Counted from the stretch's first letter, positions 10,974 through 22,704 are shown. The stretch: DNA of 64,000 bases from SHZI01 sp040080965 (GCA_040080965.1 JBEBHH010000006.1:1-64000), one strand, 5' to 3'. Notes: generated from the sequence alone by a model not told the origin. Translations and numbers: made by a program.

Positions 10974-11879
10974 GTGCTCCAGTCCGCACCGTTCCTGCTG
11001 TCGGCCCTGGCAACCCTGCTGGGGCTGCTCGTGGGCAGCTTCCTCAACGTCGTCATCTACCGCCTACCCGTCATGATGGAGCGGGCCTGGCGCCGCGAGT
11101 CCGAGGCGCTCCTGCTGCCCGCCGGCGGGTCTGCCGCGGTTGCCCCTGAACCGGACGTCAGCGAGCCCTTCGACCTGGTCCGGCCCCGCTCGGCGTGCCC
11201 GGCCTGCAAGACGCCCATCAAGGCCCGGCACAACGTCCCCGTGCTGGGCTGGCTGTGGCTCCGGGGCCGCTGCGCCGCCTGCGGGGCGGCCATCTCCCCG
11301 CGCTACCCGGTCGTGGAAGCCTTCACGGGGCTCGTCTCCGGCTTCCTGGTCTGGCAGTTCGGCTACACCCCCGATGCCCTGGGCGCGCTGGTGCTCACCT
11401 GGTCGCTGATCGCCCTGACGATGATCGACCTGGACCACCAGCTGCTCCCCGACAGCATCACGCTGCCCCTCCTCTGGGCCGGCCTGCTGTTTCACCTGGT
11501 CGCCGTTCCGCACCCGGCGGGCAGTCCCTTCGCCGCCAGCCTGGCGGACGGCGTGATCGGCGCCATCGCCGGCTACCTGAGCCTGTGGCTGGTCTATCAC
11601 GGCTTCCGCCTGGTCACCGGCAAGGAGGGCATGGGCTACGGCGACTTCAAGCTGTTCGCCGCGCTCCTCGCCTGGCTCGGCTACCAGATGTTCCTGCCGG
11701 TACTGCTGCTCTCGGCGCTAACCGGCGCGGTGACCGGCATCGCGCTGATCGCGCTCGGCCGGCACGGGCGCAAGGAGCCGATTCCCTTCGGCCCGTACCT
11801 GGCGGCGGCCGGCTTCGTCGCCCTGGCCTGGGGCGAACCCCTGCTGACGGCCGTGCCGTTCCTGCGGGTCTTCCCCTAG
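10974..11879 (+). CDS. pilD: Prepilin peptidase and N-methyltransferase PilD
   Basis: Inner-membrane aspartic protease that cleaves and N-methylates prepilins. It has the signature GSFLNVVIYRLP at 21-32, the zinc-binding cysteines C75/C78/C100/C103 and the two catalytic aspartates D160 (QLLPD) and D224 (GYGDFK). About eight membrane helices are present. It starts at GTG 10974, 11 nt after pilC; I see no better start. Its TAG stop overlaps the coaE GTG by 1 nt. It would also serve any type II secretion pseudopilins of the cell. Confidence 0.95.
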   Translation: MLQSAPFLLSALATLLGLLVGSFLNVVIYRLPVMMERAWRRESEALLLPAGGSAAVAPEPDVSEPFDLVRPRSACPACKTPIKARHNVPVLGWLWLRGRCAACGAAISPRYPVVEAFTGLVSGFLVWQFGYTPDALGALVLTWSLIALTMIDLDHQLLPDSITLPLLWAGLLFHLVAVPHPAGSPFAASLADGVIGAIAGYLSLWLVYHGFRLVTGKEGMGYGDFKLFAALLAWLGYQMFLPVLLLSALTGAVTGIALIALGRHGRKEPIPFGPYLAAAGFVALAWGEPLLTAVPFLRVFP

Positions 11880-12544
11880 TGGCGAAGGTGTACCGGATCG
11901 GGCTGACCGGCGGCATCGCGAGCGGCAAGAGCACGGTGGCGGAAATGTTTGCGGCGCTGGGGGTCCCGGTCATCGACACGGACGTGATCGCGCGGGACGT
12001 CGTGGCGCCCGGCACACCCGGCCTGGCGTCGGTCGTCACCACCTTCGGGCCGGGGGTGCTCGGGACCGACGGTGCGCTCGACAGGCGCCGGCTGCGGTCG
12101 CTGGTGTTCGACGATCCCGGCCAGCGCCAGCGCCTCGAAGCCATCCTCCATCCCCGGATCCTCGAGCGCATGGAAGCACTGAGCGCCGCCAGCGGCGGTC
12201 CCTACCAGGTGCTCGTCATTCCGCTGCTGTTCGAGTCGGGTCTCGAGACACGGGTGGACCGGGTGCTGCTGATCGATTGTTCAGAGAGCGTTCAGCGGGA
12301 GCGACTCATGGTCCGGGACGGGGAATCCGCGGCTGGTGCCGACCGTATCCTGTCGGCCCAGCTCGACCGGCAGACGCGCCTCGACCGGGCGGACGACGTG
12401 CTGGTGAACGCCGGGAGCGTGGACGAGCTCCGGCGGCGGACCCTCGCACTTCATGACGGCTATCTGCAACTGGCCGCGGAACGGAACCAGCCGGACCGCC
12501 ATCGCGGGCCTGAAACCAGAGGAGGCGTGAAGGGACGGGCGTGA
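11879..12544 (+). CDS. coaE: Dephospho-CoA kinase
   Basis: Phosphorylates the 3'-OH of dephospho-CoA, the last step of CoA synthesis. The P-loop GLTGGIASGKST lies at about residues 8-19 of a 221-aa product, and the lid and CoA-binding segments (FESGLETRVDRVLLID) are present. It starts at GTG overlapping the pilD stop (TAGTG). The pilD-coaE-zapD order is common in gammaproteobacteria. The usual small gene yacG after zapD is absent here. Confidence 0.95.
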   Translation: MAKVYRIGLTGGIASGKSTVAEMFAALGVPVIDTDVIARDVVAPGTPGLASVVTTFGPGVLGTDGALDRRRLRSLVFDDPGQRQRLEAILHPRILERMEALSAASGGPYQVLVIPLLFESGLETRVDRVLLIDCSESVQRERLMVRDGESAAGADRILSAQLDRQTRLDRADDVLVNAGSVDELRRRTLALHDGYLQLAAERNQPDRHRGPETRGGVKGRA

Positions 12545-12580
12545 CCAGTCGGGACTTGGTGACCCACGCATGAAGCGCTG

Positions 12581-12609
12581 TTGCCCTCGTCGCGGGGGAG
12601 GCGCAGAAT
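12581..12609 (+). promoter_or_regulatory. Candidate promoter of zapD
   Basis: -35 TTGCCC (12581-12586) and -10 CAGAAT (12604-12609) with a 17-bp spacer, ending 39 nt before the zapD ATG. It lies in the only gap (104 bp) between coaE and zapD. Plausible but unproven. Confidence 0.35.
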
Positions 12610-12648
12610 GCCGGGAAAACAAAGGCTCCGGCTCGAAACCGGCCATTC

Positions 12649-13458
12649 ATGGTTAGCATTCCAACTGCAGACTTGTTCACCCAGGCTGCAGCATCCAACG
12701 CGACCGGGCTCTACGAACAGCCCCTGAGCGAACGGATGCGGACCTTCCTGCGCCTCGAATTCCTGTACCAGCAGTTCTGCTTCAACCTGGAGCAGACCTC
12801 CGAGTGGGGCAGCCGGGCCGCCGTCACCGGCATGCTCGACATCGTCGCCATCCTGGGCCGGGGCGACGTCCGGGGCGACGTGCTGAAGGAACTCGAGCGC
12901 CAGATCGCCGTGTACGACCGGTACCAGAACATGGCCGGCATCGACGAGGCCCGCCTGAAGCGCGTGCTGCGCAACCTCCAGGACCTCCGCCAGCGGCTCT
13001 TCGCCGTGGGCCCCCAGTTCCTCCAGCTGATCCGGGACAGCGAGTTCCTGGCGGCCATCAAGCATCGCAGCGCCATCCCGGGCGGCACCTGCGAGTTCGA
13101 CCTGCCGGACTACAGCCACTGGCTGAGCCACGCCTACGAGCAGCGGGTGGCGGACATCGAGGCCTGGATGAAGAACCTGCGGCCGCTCTGCGACAGCATC
13201 GCCGAGCTGCTGTGGCTGCTCCGGGAAAGCGGCCATACCTCCGACCAGGTGGCCACCAACGGCTCGTTCCAGCACGGCATGGTCGGCGAAGGCGTCGCGG
13301 GGCTGCTCCGCGTGTCGCTGCAGCCGGGGATGGACCTATACCCCGAGATCAGCGGCAGCCACCACCGCTTCACGATCCGCTTCATGCAGCGGCCCGACGC
13401 CCTGCTGCGTCCCACGCAGGCGACCAAGGACGTCCGCTTCCGCCTGACGATCTGCTGA
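12649..13458 (+). CDS. zapD: Cell division protein ZapD
   Basis: FtsZ-binding protein that cross-links FtsZ filaments at midcell (former YacF/DUF1342). The 269-aa alpha/beta protein contains family-typical segments such as YEQPLSERMRTFLRLEFL near the N-terminus, the helical middle, and the C-terminal beta half (HHRFTIRFM). It lies downstream of coaE and converges with mutT, with 19 nt between the stops. I see no obvious Shine-Dalgarno sequence before the ATG. Confidence 0.92.
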   Translation: MVSIPTADLFTQAAASNATGLYEQPLSERMRTFLRLEFLYQQFCFNLEQTSEWGSRAAVTGMLDIVAILGRGDVRGDVLKELERQIAVYDRYQNMAGIDEARLKRVLRNLQDLRQRLFAVGPQFLQLIRDSEFLAAIKHRSAIPGGTCEFDLPDYSHWLSHAYEQRVADIEAWMKNLRPLCDSIAELLWLLRESGHTSDQVATNGSFQHGMVGEGVAGLLRVSLQPGMDLYPEISGSHHRFTIRFMQRPDALLRPTQATKDVRFRLTIC

Positions 13459-13477
13459 CGAACCCTCTGCCGGCCAG

Positions 13478-13863
13478 TCAGCGCTCCAGGCTGGCGAGCG
13501 CCGCCGCGATGGGCAGGTCGGCCTCGAGCAGGTTGGCCGACGGGAATTCCGCCACCGGCACCCAGCGCAGGGGCTGCCCTTCGACGCCGCGGGGCTCACC
13601 CGCATAGCGCTCCACCAGGAAAACGTGCAGTTCGACGCTGCGCTCGGGGTATTCGTGCCGGAAGGCCATGAACGGGGCGGCGGCCTCGACCGTGACGCCA
13701 AGTTCCTCCCGCAGTTCCCGCACCAGGGCCTCCGCCGGCGACTCGCCGGGATTCAGCTTGCCGCCCGGAAACTCCCAGTAGCCGCCAACGTGCCCGCCGG
13801 CGGGCCGCTGTGCGATGAGGATGCGCCCCTCGGAATCGCGCAGGATGCCCGCGGCAACCTGGA

Positions 13864-13867
<4 letters not shown>
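13478..13867 (-). CDS. mutT: 8-oxo-dGTP diphosphatase MutT
   Basis: Nudix hydrolase that removes 8-oxo-dGTP from the nucleotide pool. The Nudix box runs from GGKLNPGESP to REELGV (G-x5-E-x7-REUxEExGU pattern), and the fold starts IQVAAGILR. The secA-mutT order matches E. coli. Start is uncertain. A CTG at 13867 overlaps the secA stop as CTGA and aligns well with other MutT N-termini. The nearest ordinary start is GTG at 13885, 22 nt inside secA, adding MPRPPG. No strong ribosome-binding site favours either. Confidence 0.92.
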
Positions 13868-16683
<2,816 letters not shown>

Positions 16684-16747
16684 CCTCCGCAGCCGGCCGG
16701 CCGCGACGGACTATTCTAGCAGGGCAAATCCGGCCGTCGGGCTGACG

Positions 16748-17452
16748 TCAGGTGTCTTGCGGCACGAACCGGGCGGGATTCTGGTGGCGGCCCCGGTAGA
16801 GCACCTCGAAGTGCAGGTGGGTGCCCGTGGCGCGCCCCGTCGAGCCCATGAGGGCAATGGTCTGGCCGGGCTTCACGTAGTCGCCCACGGCCACCAGGTT
16901 GGACGAGTTGTGGCCGTAGCGGGTGATCCAGCCCCGGCCGTGGTCGATCTCGATGAAATTGCCATAGCCCCGCTGGCGCCCGGACCAGGTCACGACACCC
17001 GGTGCGACGGCAAGGATCGCGCTGTTGTCGAGGCCGGCGAAATCCAGGCCCCGGTGGACCGCAGGACGGCCAGTGAAGGGATCCGGGCGCGGGCCGAAGT
17101 GGCTGGACACCCAGCCGCCGGCCACGGGCCGGTCCATGGCGAGCATGAGACGGGCGGTGCCCGCGGCCTGGGACGGGGCGGGCCTGGACCAGGAAACCGG
17201 CTGTGCAACGGCGGCTGCAGGTTCCGGGGCCGGGTACTCCGGTCCGCCCATGGCCGGCGCCGCGGGAATGGCGGCCGCCTGCACGGGCGCGGGAACGGCG
17301 GGCGCCGTCCGGGCCACCACCGGCGTCGGACCGACGATGCCGGCATACAGGCAGCCGAGGCCGAAACCGGCGCCACCCAGTAGCACGGCCGCGACGATCC
17401 CGAGAGCGGCGGGGATGACGGGGGCAGCGATGCGGTGTGTGCTCACTAACAT
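16748..17452 (-). CDS. M23-family peptidoglycan endopeptidase-like protein
   Basis: A 234-aa membrane-anchored LytM/M23 protein. One N-terminal hydrophobic segment (about 10-35) is followed by a Pro/Ala-rich linker and a C-terminal M23 domain with the zinc motifs HRGLD and HLHFE. It probably cuts or regulates peptidoglycan cross-links in the periplasm. The gene sits between lpxC and secA, where related genes are found in many gammaproteobacteria. The ATG at 17452 is chosen because it places the membrane segment at the N-terminus; an in-frame start at 17575 only adds a polar extension. Confidence 0.88.
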   Translation of the reverse strand: MLVSTHRIAAPVIPAALGIVAAVLLGGAGFGLGCLYAGIVGPTPVVARTAPAVPAPVQAAAIPAAPAMGGPEYPAPEPAAAVAQPVSWSRPAPSQAAGTARLMLAMDRPVAGGWVSSHFGPRPDPFTGRPAVHRGLDFAGLDNSAILAVAPGVVTWSGRQRGYGNFIEIDHGRGWITRYGHNSSNLVAVGDYVKPGQTIALMGSTGRATGTHLHFEVLYRGRHQNPARFVPQDT

Positions 17453-17626
17453 TCGGGAGATGACGCTAACCCAACCGACGGAACCCAAGTTCCCTGTGGA
17501 AACCGCCGGTGACGCGAGAGCCAAGGCGCCCTGCGTGCCGGTCCTCTTCTTCTGCGCCGCCCCTCCCGAAGTCATGGCGGGGGAGCTTCTCCTGGACCGG
17601 ACAGCCCGTCAGCTTGCGCCTAGACT

Positions 17627-18022
17627 ATGCCCGACCGGTTTTCCCCAGACAAGGAAGGGTTCACGCCCCGGCCCCGCGCAATGAGCAGCAGTTCAAAGTT
17701 TGGCCCGCCCGGTCCCGGGGAAAGCCGCGGCCCGCGGGGCCTCGGGGAACTCCTGGCGCTGAACAGCCCGCTGGGTGCCCTGGCGAAGGCCGCCAGCAGC
17801 CGCCTGGAGCTGGCCGACTGCGTGCGCCGGACATTGCCCGGGGAGCTGGCCGCCGCTGTCGCCAACTGCAACCTGCGGCCCGACGGCACCCTCGTGGTCA
17901 CGGCCGCCAGCCCGGAATGGGCCTCGCGGCTGCGCTTCGAGGCGGACGGGATACTGGAGGGTTGCAGGCCTCACTGGCCGGAAGCGGCCAGGGTCAAGTT
18001 CCGGGTAGGGACAGATCTGTAG
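17627..18022 (+). CDS. DUF721 (DciA-like) protein
   Basis: A 131-aa protein with a DUF721 core from about residue 40 (LGELLALNSPLGALAKAASSRLELADCVRRTL) through a short beta region (GTLVVTAASPEWASRLRFE). DciA proteins of this family help load the replicative helicase in bacteria that lack DnaC. Alternative start: ATG at 17681, which drops a polar 18-residue leader. Its TAG stop is supplied by the first bases of the inverted repeat at 18018-18123, and it converges on lpxC. Assignment to DciA proper is by family resemblance. Confidence 0.75.
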   Translation: MPDRFSPDKEGFTPRPRAMSSSSKFGPPGPGESRGPRGLGELLALNSPLGALAKAASSRLELADCVRRTLPGELAAAVANCNLRPDGTLVVTAASPEWASRLRFEADGILEGCRPHWPEAARVKFRVGTDL

Positions 18023-18123
18023 GAGCGCCTTCAGGCGCGACCGGAATTCCCCTCCGTCGAGAGACTCGCGGACTCGATTCTCGACGGAGGGGAATTCCGG
18101 TCGCGCCTGAAGGCGCTCCTACA
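18018..18123. repeat. Perfect 45-bp inverted repeat (REPIN) between dciA and lpxC
   Basis: Arms 18018-18062 and 18079-18123 are perfect reverse complements of each other around a 16-nt loop. Each arm starts TGTAGGAGCGCC, then a GCGCCTTCAGGCGC-type hairpin. The TAG at 18020-18022 is the stop of the DUF721 gene, and the mirror TAG at 18121-18119 is the stop of lpxC. The element therefore fills the whole gap and ends both genes. Confidence 0.95.
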
Positions 18124-19033
18124 ACCCGGCCAGGGCGGGGACCTGGTAGGAGATCGGCGCCTGGCGCTGATCCTCGAAGGTCACCATCTCGAACGCCGAC
18201 GGATCCGCGCGAAGCGCGTGCAGCAGCTTGTTGTTGAGCGCGTGGCCGGACTTGCAGGCGGTCAGTTCGCCCACCAGGCTGTGGCCCAGCAGGTACACGT
18301 CACCGATGGCGTCGAGGATCTTGTGCTTGACGAACTCGTCCTCGAACCGGAGGCCGTCCTCATTGAGCACGCGGAAGTCATCGAGGACGACGGCGTTGTC
18401 CATGCTGCCGCCGAGCGTGAGCTGGCGGGCACGCAGCATCTCGATGTCGCGGGCGAAGCCGAAGGTCCGCGCGCGGGACACTTCCTTGAGGAATGCCGTG
18501 GTGGAGAAATCCACCGACGCGACCTGGGCGTGGCGCCGGAAAACCGGGTGGTCGAAGTCGATGCGGAAATTGACCTTGAAGCCTGCAAACGGCTTCAGCT
18601 CGGCGAACTTGTCGCCGTCCTCGACCCGCACGGTCTTGCGGATCCGGATGAACTTCTTGGGTGCCTTCTGCTCGGCCACGCCGGCTGACTGCAGCAGGAA
18701 GACGAAGGGCGCTGCGCTGCCGTCCATGATGGGGACCTCGGCGGCGCTCAGGTCCACGTAGGCATTGTCGATGCCGAGACCCGCAAACGCAGCCATCAGG
18801 TGCTCGATCGTCGCCACCTTCACGTCGCCCTGGACGAGGGTCGTGCCGAGCATGGTCTCGCCCACCTTGTAGGCGTCGGCGCGCACGTCCACCGGGGGAT
18901 CCAGGTCGACCCGGCGAAAGACGATGCCGGAGTTCTCGGCCGCCGGACGCAGCGTCATGAATACCTTGCGGCCGGTGTGGAGGCCCACACCGGAGGCGCG
19001 AATGGCGTTTTTGAGGGTGCGCTGTTTCAACAT
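18119..19033 (-). CDS. lpxC: UDP-3-O-acyl-N-acetylglucosamine deacetylase
   Basis: Zinc deacetylase for the committed step of lipid A synthesis. Zinc ligands H78 (TIEHLMAAF), H237 and D241 (HKILDAIGD) are all present. The 304-aa product from ATG 19033 begins MLKQRTLKNAIRASGVGLHTG, matching the family. The longer in-frame start at 19123 is rejected. The last codons TTG TAG lie inside the terminal repeat bases, so the natural C-terminus was reset by the repeat. It follows ftsZ after a 340-bp gap that probably holds its own promoter. Confidence 0.97.
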   Translation of the reverse strand: MLKQRTLKNAIRASGVGLHTGRKVFMTLRPAAENSGIVFRRVDLDPPVDVRADAYKVGETMLGTTLVQGDVKVATIEHLMAAFAGLGIDNAYVDLSAAEVPIMDGSAAPFVFLLQSAGVAEQKAPKKFIRIRKTVRVEDGDKFAELKPFAGFKVNFRIDFDHPVFRRHAQVASVDFSTTAFLKEVSRARTFGFARDIEMLRARQLTLGGSMDNAVVLDDFRVLNEDGLRFEDEFVKHKILDAIGDVYLLGHSLVGELTACKSGHALNNKLLHALRADPSAFEMVTFEDQRQAPISYQVPALAGL

Positions 19034-19373
19034 GGCTTCCGCCGTTCCGTCCGCTGAGTCGTCTATGGGTCGCCGGGCATCCAGAGTACTGTCACGGTCC
19101 CGCAACAGAAGCTGAATGCGCACGAACTCCGGCCAACCCGGCCGGAACGCAATGCGTCAGATTTGCCCAAGTCCCTGAATACGCACAACAAGCGGACAAC
19201 CTACCCAGCCTGTTGCAGAGCAACAGGACTGTCATCCGCCTGTAAACCGTAGCACAGGCAGGGAAATTCCCGCAACGGCGGGGGTCGGAGAACCGGGGGA
19301 TCAGTCCCCCCGGCCGTCGGCCCGGCGCTACCGCCAGCCGGCCCGGACGGCCGGCTGGCAGGGGCTGGCGGGC
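19034..19373 (-). promoter_or_regulatory. ftsZ-lpxC intergenic region with candidate lpxC promoter
   Basis: A 340-bp gap with no gene. Read on the minus strand it holds a 6-bp hairpin just after ftsZ (19295-19310, no T tract), then a possible promoter: TTGCGG at 19270-19275, an 18-bp spacer and TACGGT at 19246-19251. A perfect 8-bp hairpin CCTGTTGC/GCAACAGG with a 3-nt loop follows (19209-19227), inside what would be a leader of about 200 nt. The promoter is weak by eye; the long leader and hairpin are visible facts. Confidence 0.4.
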
Positions 19374-20591
19374 TCAGTCCGCCTGACGGCGCAGGAAGGC
19401 CGGCACGTCGAGCAGGTCGAAGGAGGCCTCGCTGCCATCGGTCAGCTGATCGCCCACCGCCCGCTGGCGCATGAACGTCGGCTGGTCGTAGGCACCGTAG
19501 CCGCCGCCCTCGCCCGACTGCTGGGCAACAGGCTGCTGGGGCGCCGGGGCATGACCGTGATGACCGGCGGCCGCGTACCGGGGGGCCATGGCAGCGGGCG
19601 CAACGACCCGCATCTGCGGCTGCTGCTTCACCACCGGCTGGCCGAGGCCCGTCGCGACGACGGTGACGCGGATCGTGTCGCCCATCTCCGGATCGATGAC
19701 CGTGCCGATGACGACCGTGGCGTCTTCCGAGGCGCACTGCTTGACGGTCTCACCCACCTGGCGGAACTCGCCGATGCCGAGGTTCTCGCTGGCGGTGACG
19801 TTCACCAGGATGCCGCGGGCGCCGGACAGGTTCACGTCCTCGAGCAGCGGGCTGGAGATCGCCGATTCGGCGGCCTCCCGCGCGCGGTCCGGACCCTTCG
19901 CGGTGCCGGAGCCCATCATCGCCATGCCCATCTCGGACATCACGGTGCGAACGTCGGCGAAGTCCACGTTGATCAGGCCGGGACGGGTGATCAGCTCGGC
20001 GATGCCCTGCACCGCGCCCTGGAGCACCTCGTTGGCGGCCTTGAACGCGTCGAGCAGCGTGGTCTCGGGGCCGAGCACCGAGAGGAGCTTCTCGTTGGGG
20101 ATCGTAATGAGCGAATCGACATACTTGCCGAGCTCCGCGATGCCCTGCTCCGCGATGCCGAGGCGCTTCTTGCCTTCCATCGCAAAGGGCTTCGTGACGA
20201 CTGCCACCGTGAGGATGCCGAGCTCGCGGGCCACCTGCGCGACCACCGGCGCCGCGCCCGTGCCCGTGCCACCACCAAGACCGGCGGTGATGAACAGCAT
20301 GTCCGCGCCCTCGATCACCTCGATGATCCGGTCCCGGTCCTCCATCGCGGCCTGGCGGCCCACGTCCGGGTTGGCCCCGGCGCCGAGTCCCTTGGTGATA
20401 TTGCAGCCGATCTGCAGGGCAGTGCGGACGTTGGACGTCCGCAGGGCCTGCGCGTCGGTATTGCAGCAAACGAAGTCCACTCCATCGATCCCGGTGCTCA
20501 CCATGTGCCGGACGGCGTTGCCGCCACCCCCGCCCACGCCGAGAACCTTGATCACAGCGTTCTGGCTGACCGCATCCATGAGTTCAAACAT
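19374..20591 (-). CDS. ftsZ: Cell division GTPase FtsZ
   Basis: Tubulin-like GTPase that forms the Z ring. The GTP-binding signature GGGTGTG occurs at about residue 105, the T7 synergy loop (NVDFADVRTVM) near 205, and an unstructured linker precedes the conserved C-terminal peptide LLDVPAFLRRQAD that binds FtsA and ZipA. 405 aa. It lies 63 nt after ftsA. The linker is rich in His/Ala/Pro/Gln. Confidence 0.98.
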   Translation of the reverse strand: MFELMDAVSQNAVIKVLGVGGGGGNAVRHMVSTGIDGVDFVCCNTDAQALRTSNVRTALQIGCNITKGLGAGANPDVGRQAAMEDRDRIIEVIEGADMLFITAGLGGGTGTGAAPVVAQVARELGILTVAVVTKPFAMEGKKRLGIAEQGIAELGKYVDSLITIPNEKLLSVLGPETTLLDAFKAANEVLQGAVQGIAELITRPGLINVDFADVRTVMSEMGMAMMGSGTAKGPDRAREAAESAISSPLLEDVNLSGARGILVNVTASENLGIGEFRQVGETVKQCASEDATVVIGTVIDPEMGDTIRVTVVATGLGQPVVKQQPQMRVVAPAAMAPRYAAAGHHGHAPAPQQPVAQQSGEGGGYGAYDQPTFMRQRAVGDQLTDGSEASFDLLDVPAFLRRQAD

Positions 20592-20654
20592 TTCCTGTCT
20601 CCATTAACTTTGAGGATAGGCGACAACAACAAACCGTGCGCAAAAAAACCGCCG

Positions 20655-21893
20655 TCAAAAATTTCCCTGAAACCAGCTCTTCATCCGGGACCAGACGTCC
20701 TTGAGATCAACACCACCAGGCAATTGGTTGTTCGCTGCGCGCATTGCCTTGCTCTTCCCGTACACCAGCAACCCGACACCCGTGGAATGGATCGGGTTGC
20801 GCACCACGTCTCCAAGGCCGCGGACGTGCTGGGGCACGCCCAGCCGCACCGGCATGTGGAAGACCTCTTCGGCCAGTTCGACGGCGCCTTCCATCTTCGA
20901 GCTGCCGCCCGTCAGGACGATGCCCGCGGCGATCATGTCCTCGAAACCGCTGCGGCGAAGCTCGTCGCGGATCAGGCCGAACAGCTCCTCGTAGCGCGGC
21001 TCCACCACCTCGGCCAGCGTCTGCCGGGCGAGGCGCCGGGGCGGACGGTCGCCGACGCTGGGGACCTCGATGGTCTCGTCCAGGTTGGCGAGCTGCGACA
21101 GGGCGCAGGCGTACTTGATCTTGATCTCCTCGGCGTACTGGGTGGGCGTGCGCAGGGAGATCGCAATGTCGTTGGTGACCTGGTCGCCGGCGATGGGGAT
21201 CACCGCCGTGTGCCGGATCGCGCCGTTGTTGAAGACGGCGATGTCAGTGGTGCCGCCGCCGATGTCCACGAGGCAGATGCCCAGTTCCTTCTCGTCGTCG
21301 GTCAGCACGGCATAGCTGGAAGCCAGCTGCTCCAGGACGATGTCCTCGACCTCGAGGCCGCAACGCTGGACGCACTTGACGATGTTCTGGGCTGCGCTGG
21401 CCGCGCCGGTGACCATGTGCACCCGCGCCTCGAGGCGCACGCCCGACATGCCGATGGGCTCCCGGATGCCCTCCTGGCCGTCGATGATGAATTCCTGGGG
21501 CAGCACGTGGAGGATCTTCTGGTCCGCGGGAATGGCCACCGCCCGCGCCGCGTCGATCACCCGGTCGACGTCGCTCTGGGTGACCTCCCGGTCCCGGATG
21601 GCCACGATGCCGTGGGAATTCAGGCTGCGGACGTGGCTGCCGGCAATACCGGCGTAGACCTGCTGGATGTCGCAGCCGGCCATCAGCTCCGCCTCTTCGA
21701 TGGCGCGCTGGATGGACGTGACGGTGGACTCGATGTTGACCACCACGCCCTTCTTCAGGCCCTTCGACGGGTGGCTCCCGAAGCCGATGACCTCGATCTG
21801 GTTGTCGTCCTGCAGTTCGCCGACGATCGCGACGACCTTGGACGTGCCGATGTCGAGGCCCACGATGATTCCCCTGTCATCCTTCCTAGGCAC
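20655..21893 (-). CDS. ftsA: Cell division protein FtsA
   Basis: Actin-like ATPase that tethers FtsZ to the membrane. It begins with the phosphate-1 motif GLDIGTSKV and has DIGGGTTDIA (phosphate-2) in the middle. The C-terminal amphipathic helix is WSRMKSWFQGNF, the membrane-targeting sequence. 412 aa. Its start overlaps the ftsQ end by 8 nt. Confidence 0.98.
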   Translation of the reverse strand: MPRKDDRGIIVGLDIGTSKVVAIVGELQDDNQIEVIGFGSHPSKGLKKGVVVNIESTVTSIQRAIEEAELMAGCDIQQVYAGIAGSHVRSLNSHGIVAIRDREVTQSDVDRVIDAARAVAIPADQKILHVLPQEFIIDGQEGIREPIGMSGVRLEARVHMVTGAASAAQNIVKCVQRCGLEVEDIVLEQLASSYAVLTDDEKELGICLVDIGGGTTDIAVFNNGAIRHTAVIPIAGDQVTNDIAISLRTPTQYAEEIKIKYACALSQLANLDETIEVPSVGDRPPRRLARQTLAEVVEPRYEELFGLIRDELRRSGFEDMIAAGIVLTGGSSKMEGAVELAEEVFHMPVRLGVPQHVRGLGDVVRNPIHSTGVGLLVYGKSKAMRAANNQLPGGVDLKDVWSRMKSWFQGNF

Positions 21894-22704
21894 GGGGCAA
21901 CGCCTCCGCGGCCGGGCCGGGTGCAGCCGCCTCGTCGTCCGGCAGGAAGCGGGCGGCGCGCTGCTGCTTCCAGCCCACCGAGAAGCCGTTGGTGTAGCGC
22001 ATGTCGACGAACTGCACGTCCACGGCGACCGGAGTAACGACGGTATCGAGCGCCTCGAAGAAGCGCGCCAGGCGGATGTCCACGTCCTGGGAGCCGAGGC
22101 GCACGCCGATGCCGTTGCTTAGGAGCATGGTCCAGGCACCGCGACCGTCGAGCTCGAGGGCGGCGACACCGAGGCCCCGCTCGACCAGCTTCTCGTGGAT
22201 CGCGACGTAGCGGGCCGCCACCTCGGCTTCCGAGCCTTCCGGGCCGCTAAGCCGCGGCAGCTCGGCGGGAATGTGCGTCGTGTGCCGGACGAAAAGCCGG
22301 CCCTGGGCGTTCAGGAGGCCGTCCGCGCCCCAGCGGGCCGCGGGCTCTTCCTCGGTCACGGACACGTCCAGCGTGTCGGGCCACTGGCGGCTCACACGGG
22401 CGGTCGCCACCCAGGGCAGCCCGGCGACCTGTTCCTGGATGAGCCGCAGGTCGGCGGCGAGGAAACCCTTGCCCATCGCCTTGCGCAGGACGGACTCGAG
22501 CTGGTCGGCGGAAACCCGCTCGAACTCGCCATTGATCACCACGCGCTCGACGGGCCGGTTCAGGGCCCAGCGGCCGGCCGTGACGAGGCCGCCCACGAAC
22601 ACCACCACGCCGAGCACACTGGAGATGGCCACCCAGGGAATGGGCGGCAGCTTGACCCGGGGCTCTTCCCGGCGCTTGCGGTTGCCGCGGCCGAAGAGCT
22701 TCAT
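21886..22704 (-). CDS. ftsQ: Cell division protein FtsQ
   Basis: Single-pass divisome protein that binds FtsL/FtsB. It has a short basic cytoplasmic tail (KLFGRGNRKRREEPR), a membrane helix at about 28-46, a POTRA domain (about 50-120, VERVVINGEFERVS) and a beta domain. 272 aa from ATG 22704, which overlaps the ddlB stop by 4 nt. Confidence 0.95.
   Translation of the reverse strand: MKLFGRGNRKRREEPRVKLPPIPWVAISSVLGVVVFVGGLVTAGRWALNRPVERVVINGEFERVSADQLESVLRKAMGKGFLAADLRLIQEQVAGLPWVATARVSRQWPDTLDVSVTEEEPAARWGADGLLNAQGRLFVRHTTHIPAELPRLSGPEGSEAEVAARYVAIHEKLVERGLGVAALELDGRGAWTMLLSNGIGVRLGSQDVDIRLARFFEALDTVVTPVAVDVQFVDMRYTNGFSVGWKQQRAARFLPDDEAAAPGPAAEALPRA

Noticed and set aside
19551..22037. Very long open frame on the plus strand opposite ftsZ/ftsA
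   Set aside because: Product is His/Asp/Arg/Leu-rich with no recognisable domain and is the complement of certain core genes; high GC makes such antisense frames common. The same applies to frames opposite secA (14758-15627), murC (24919-26058) and the RND gene (44844-47942).
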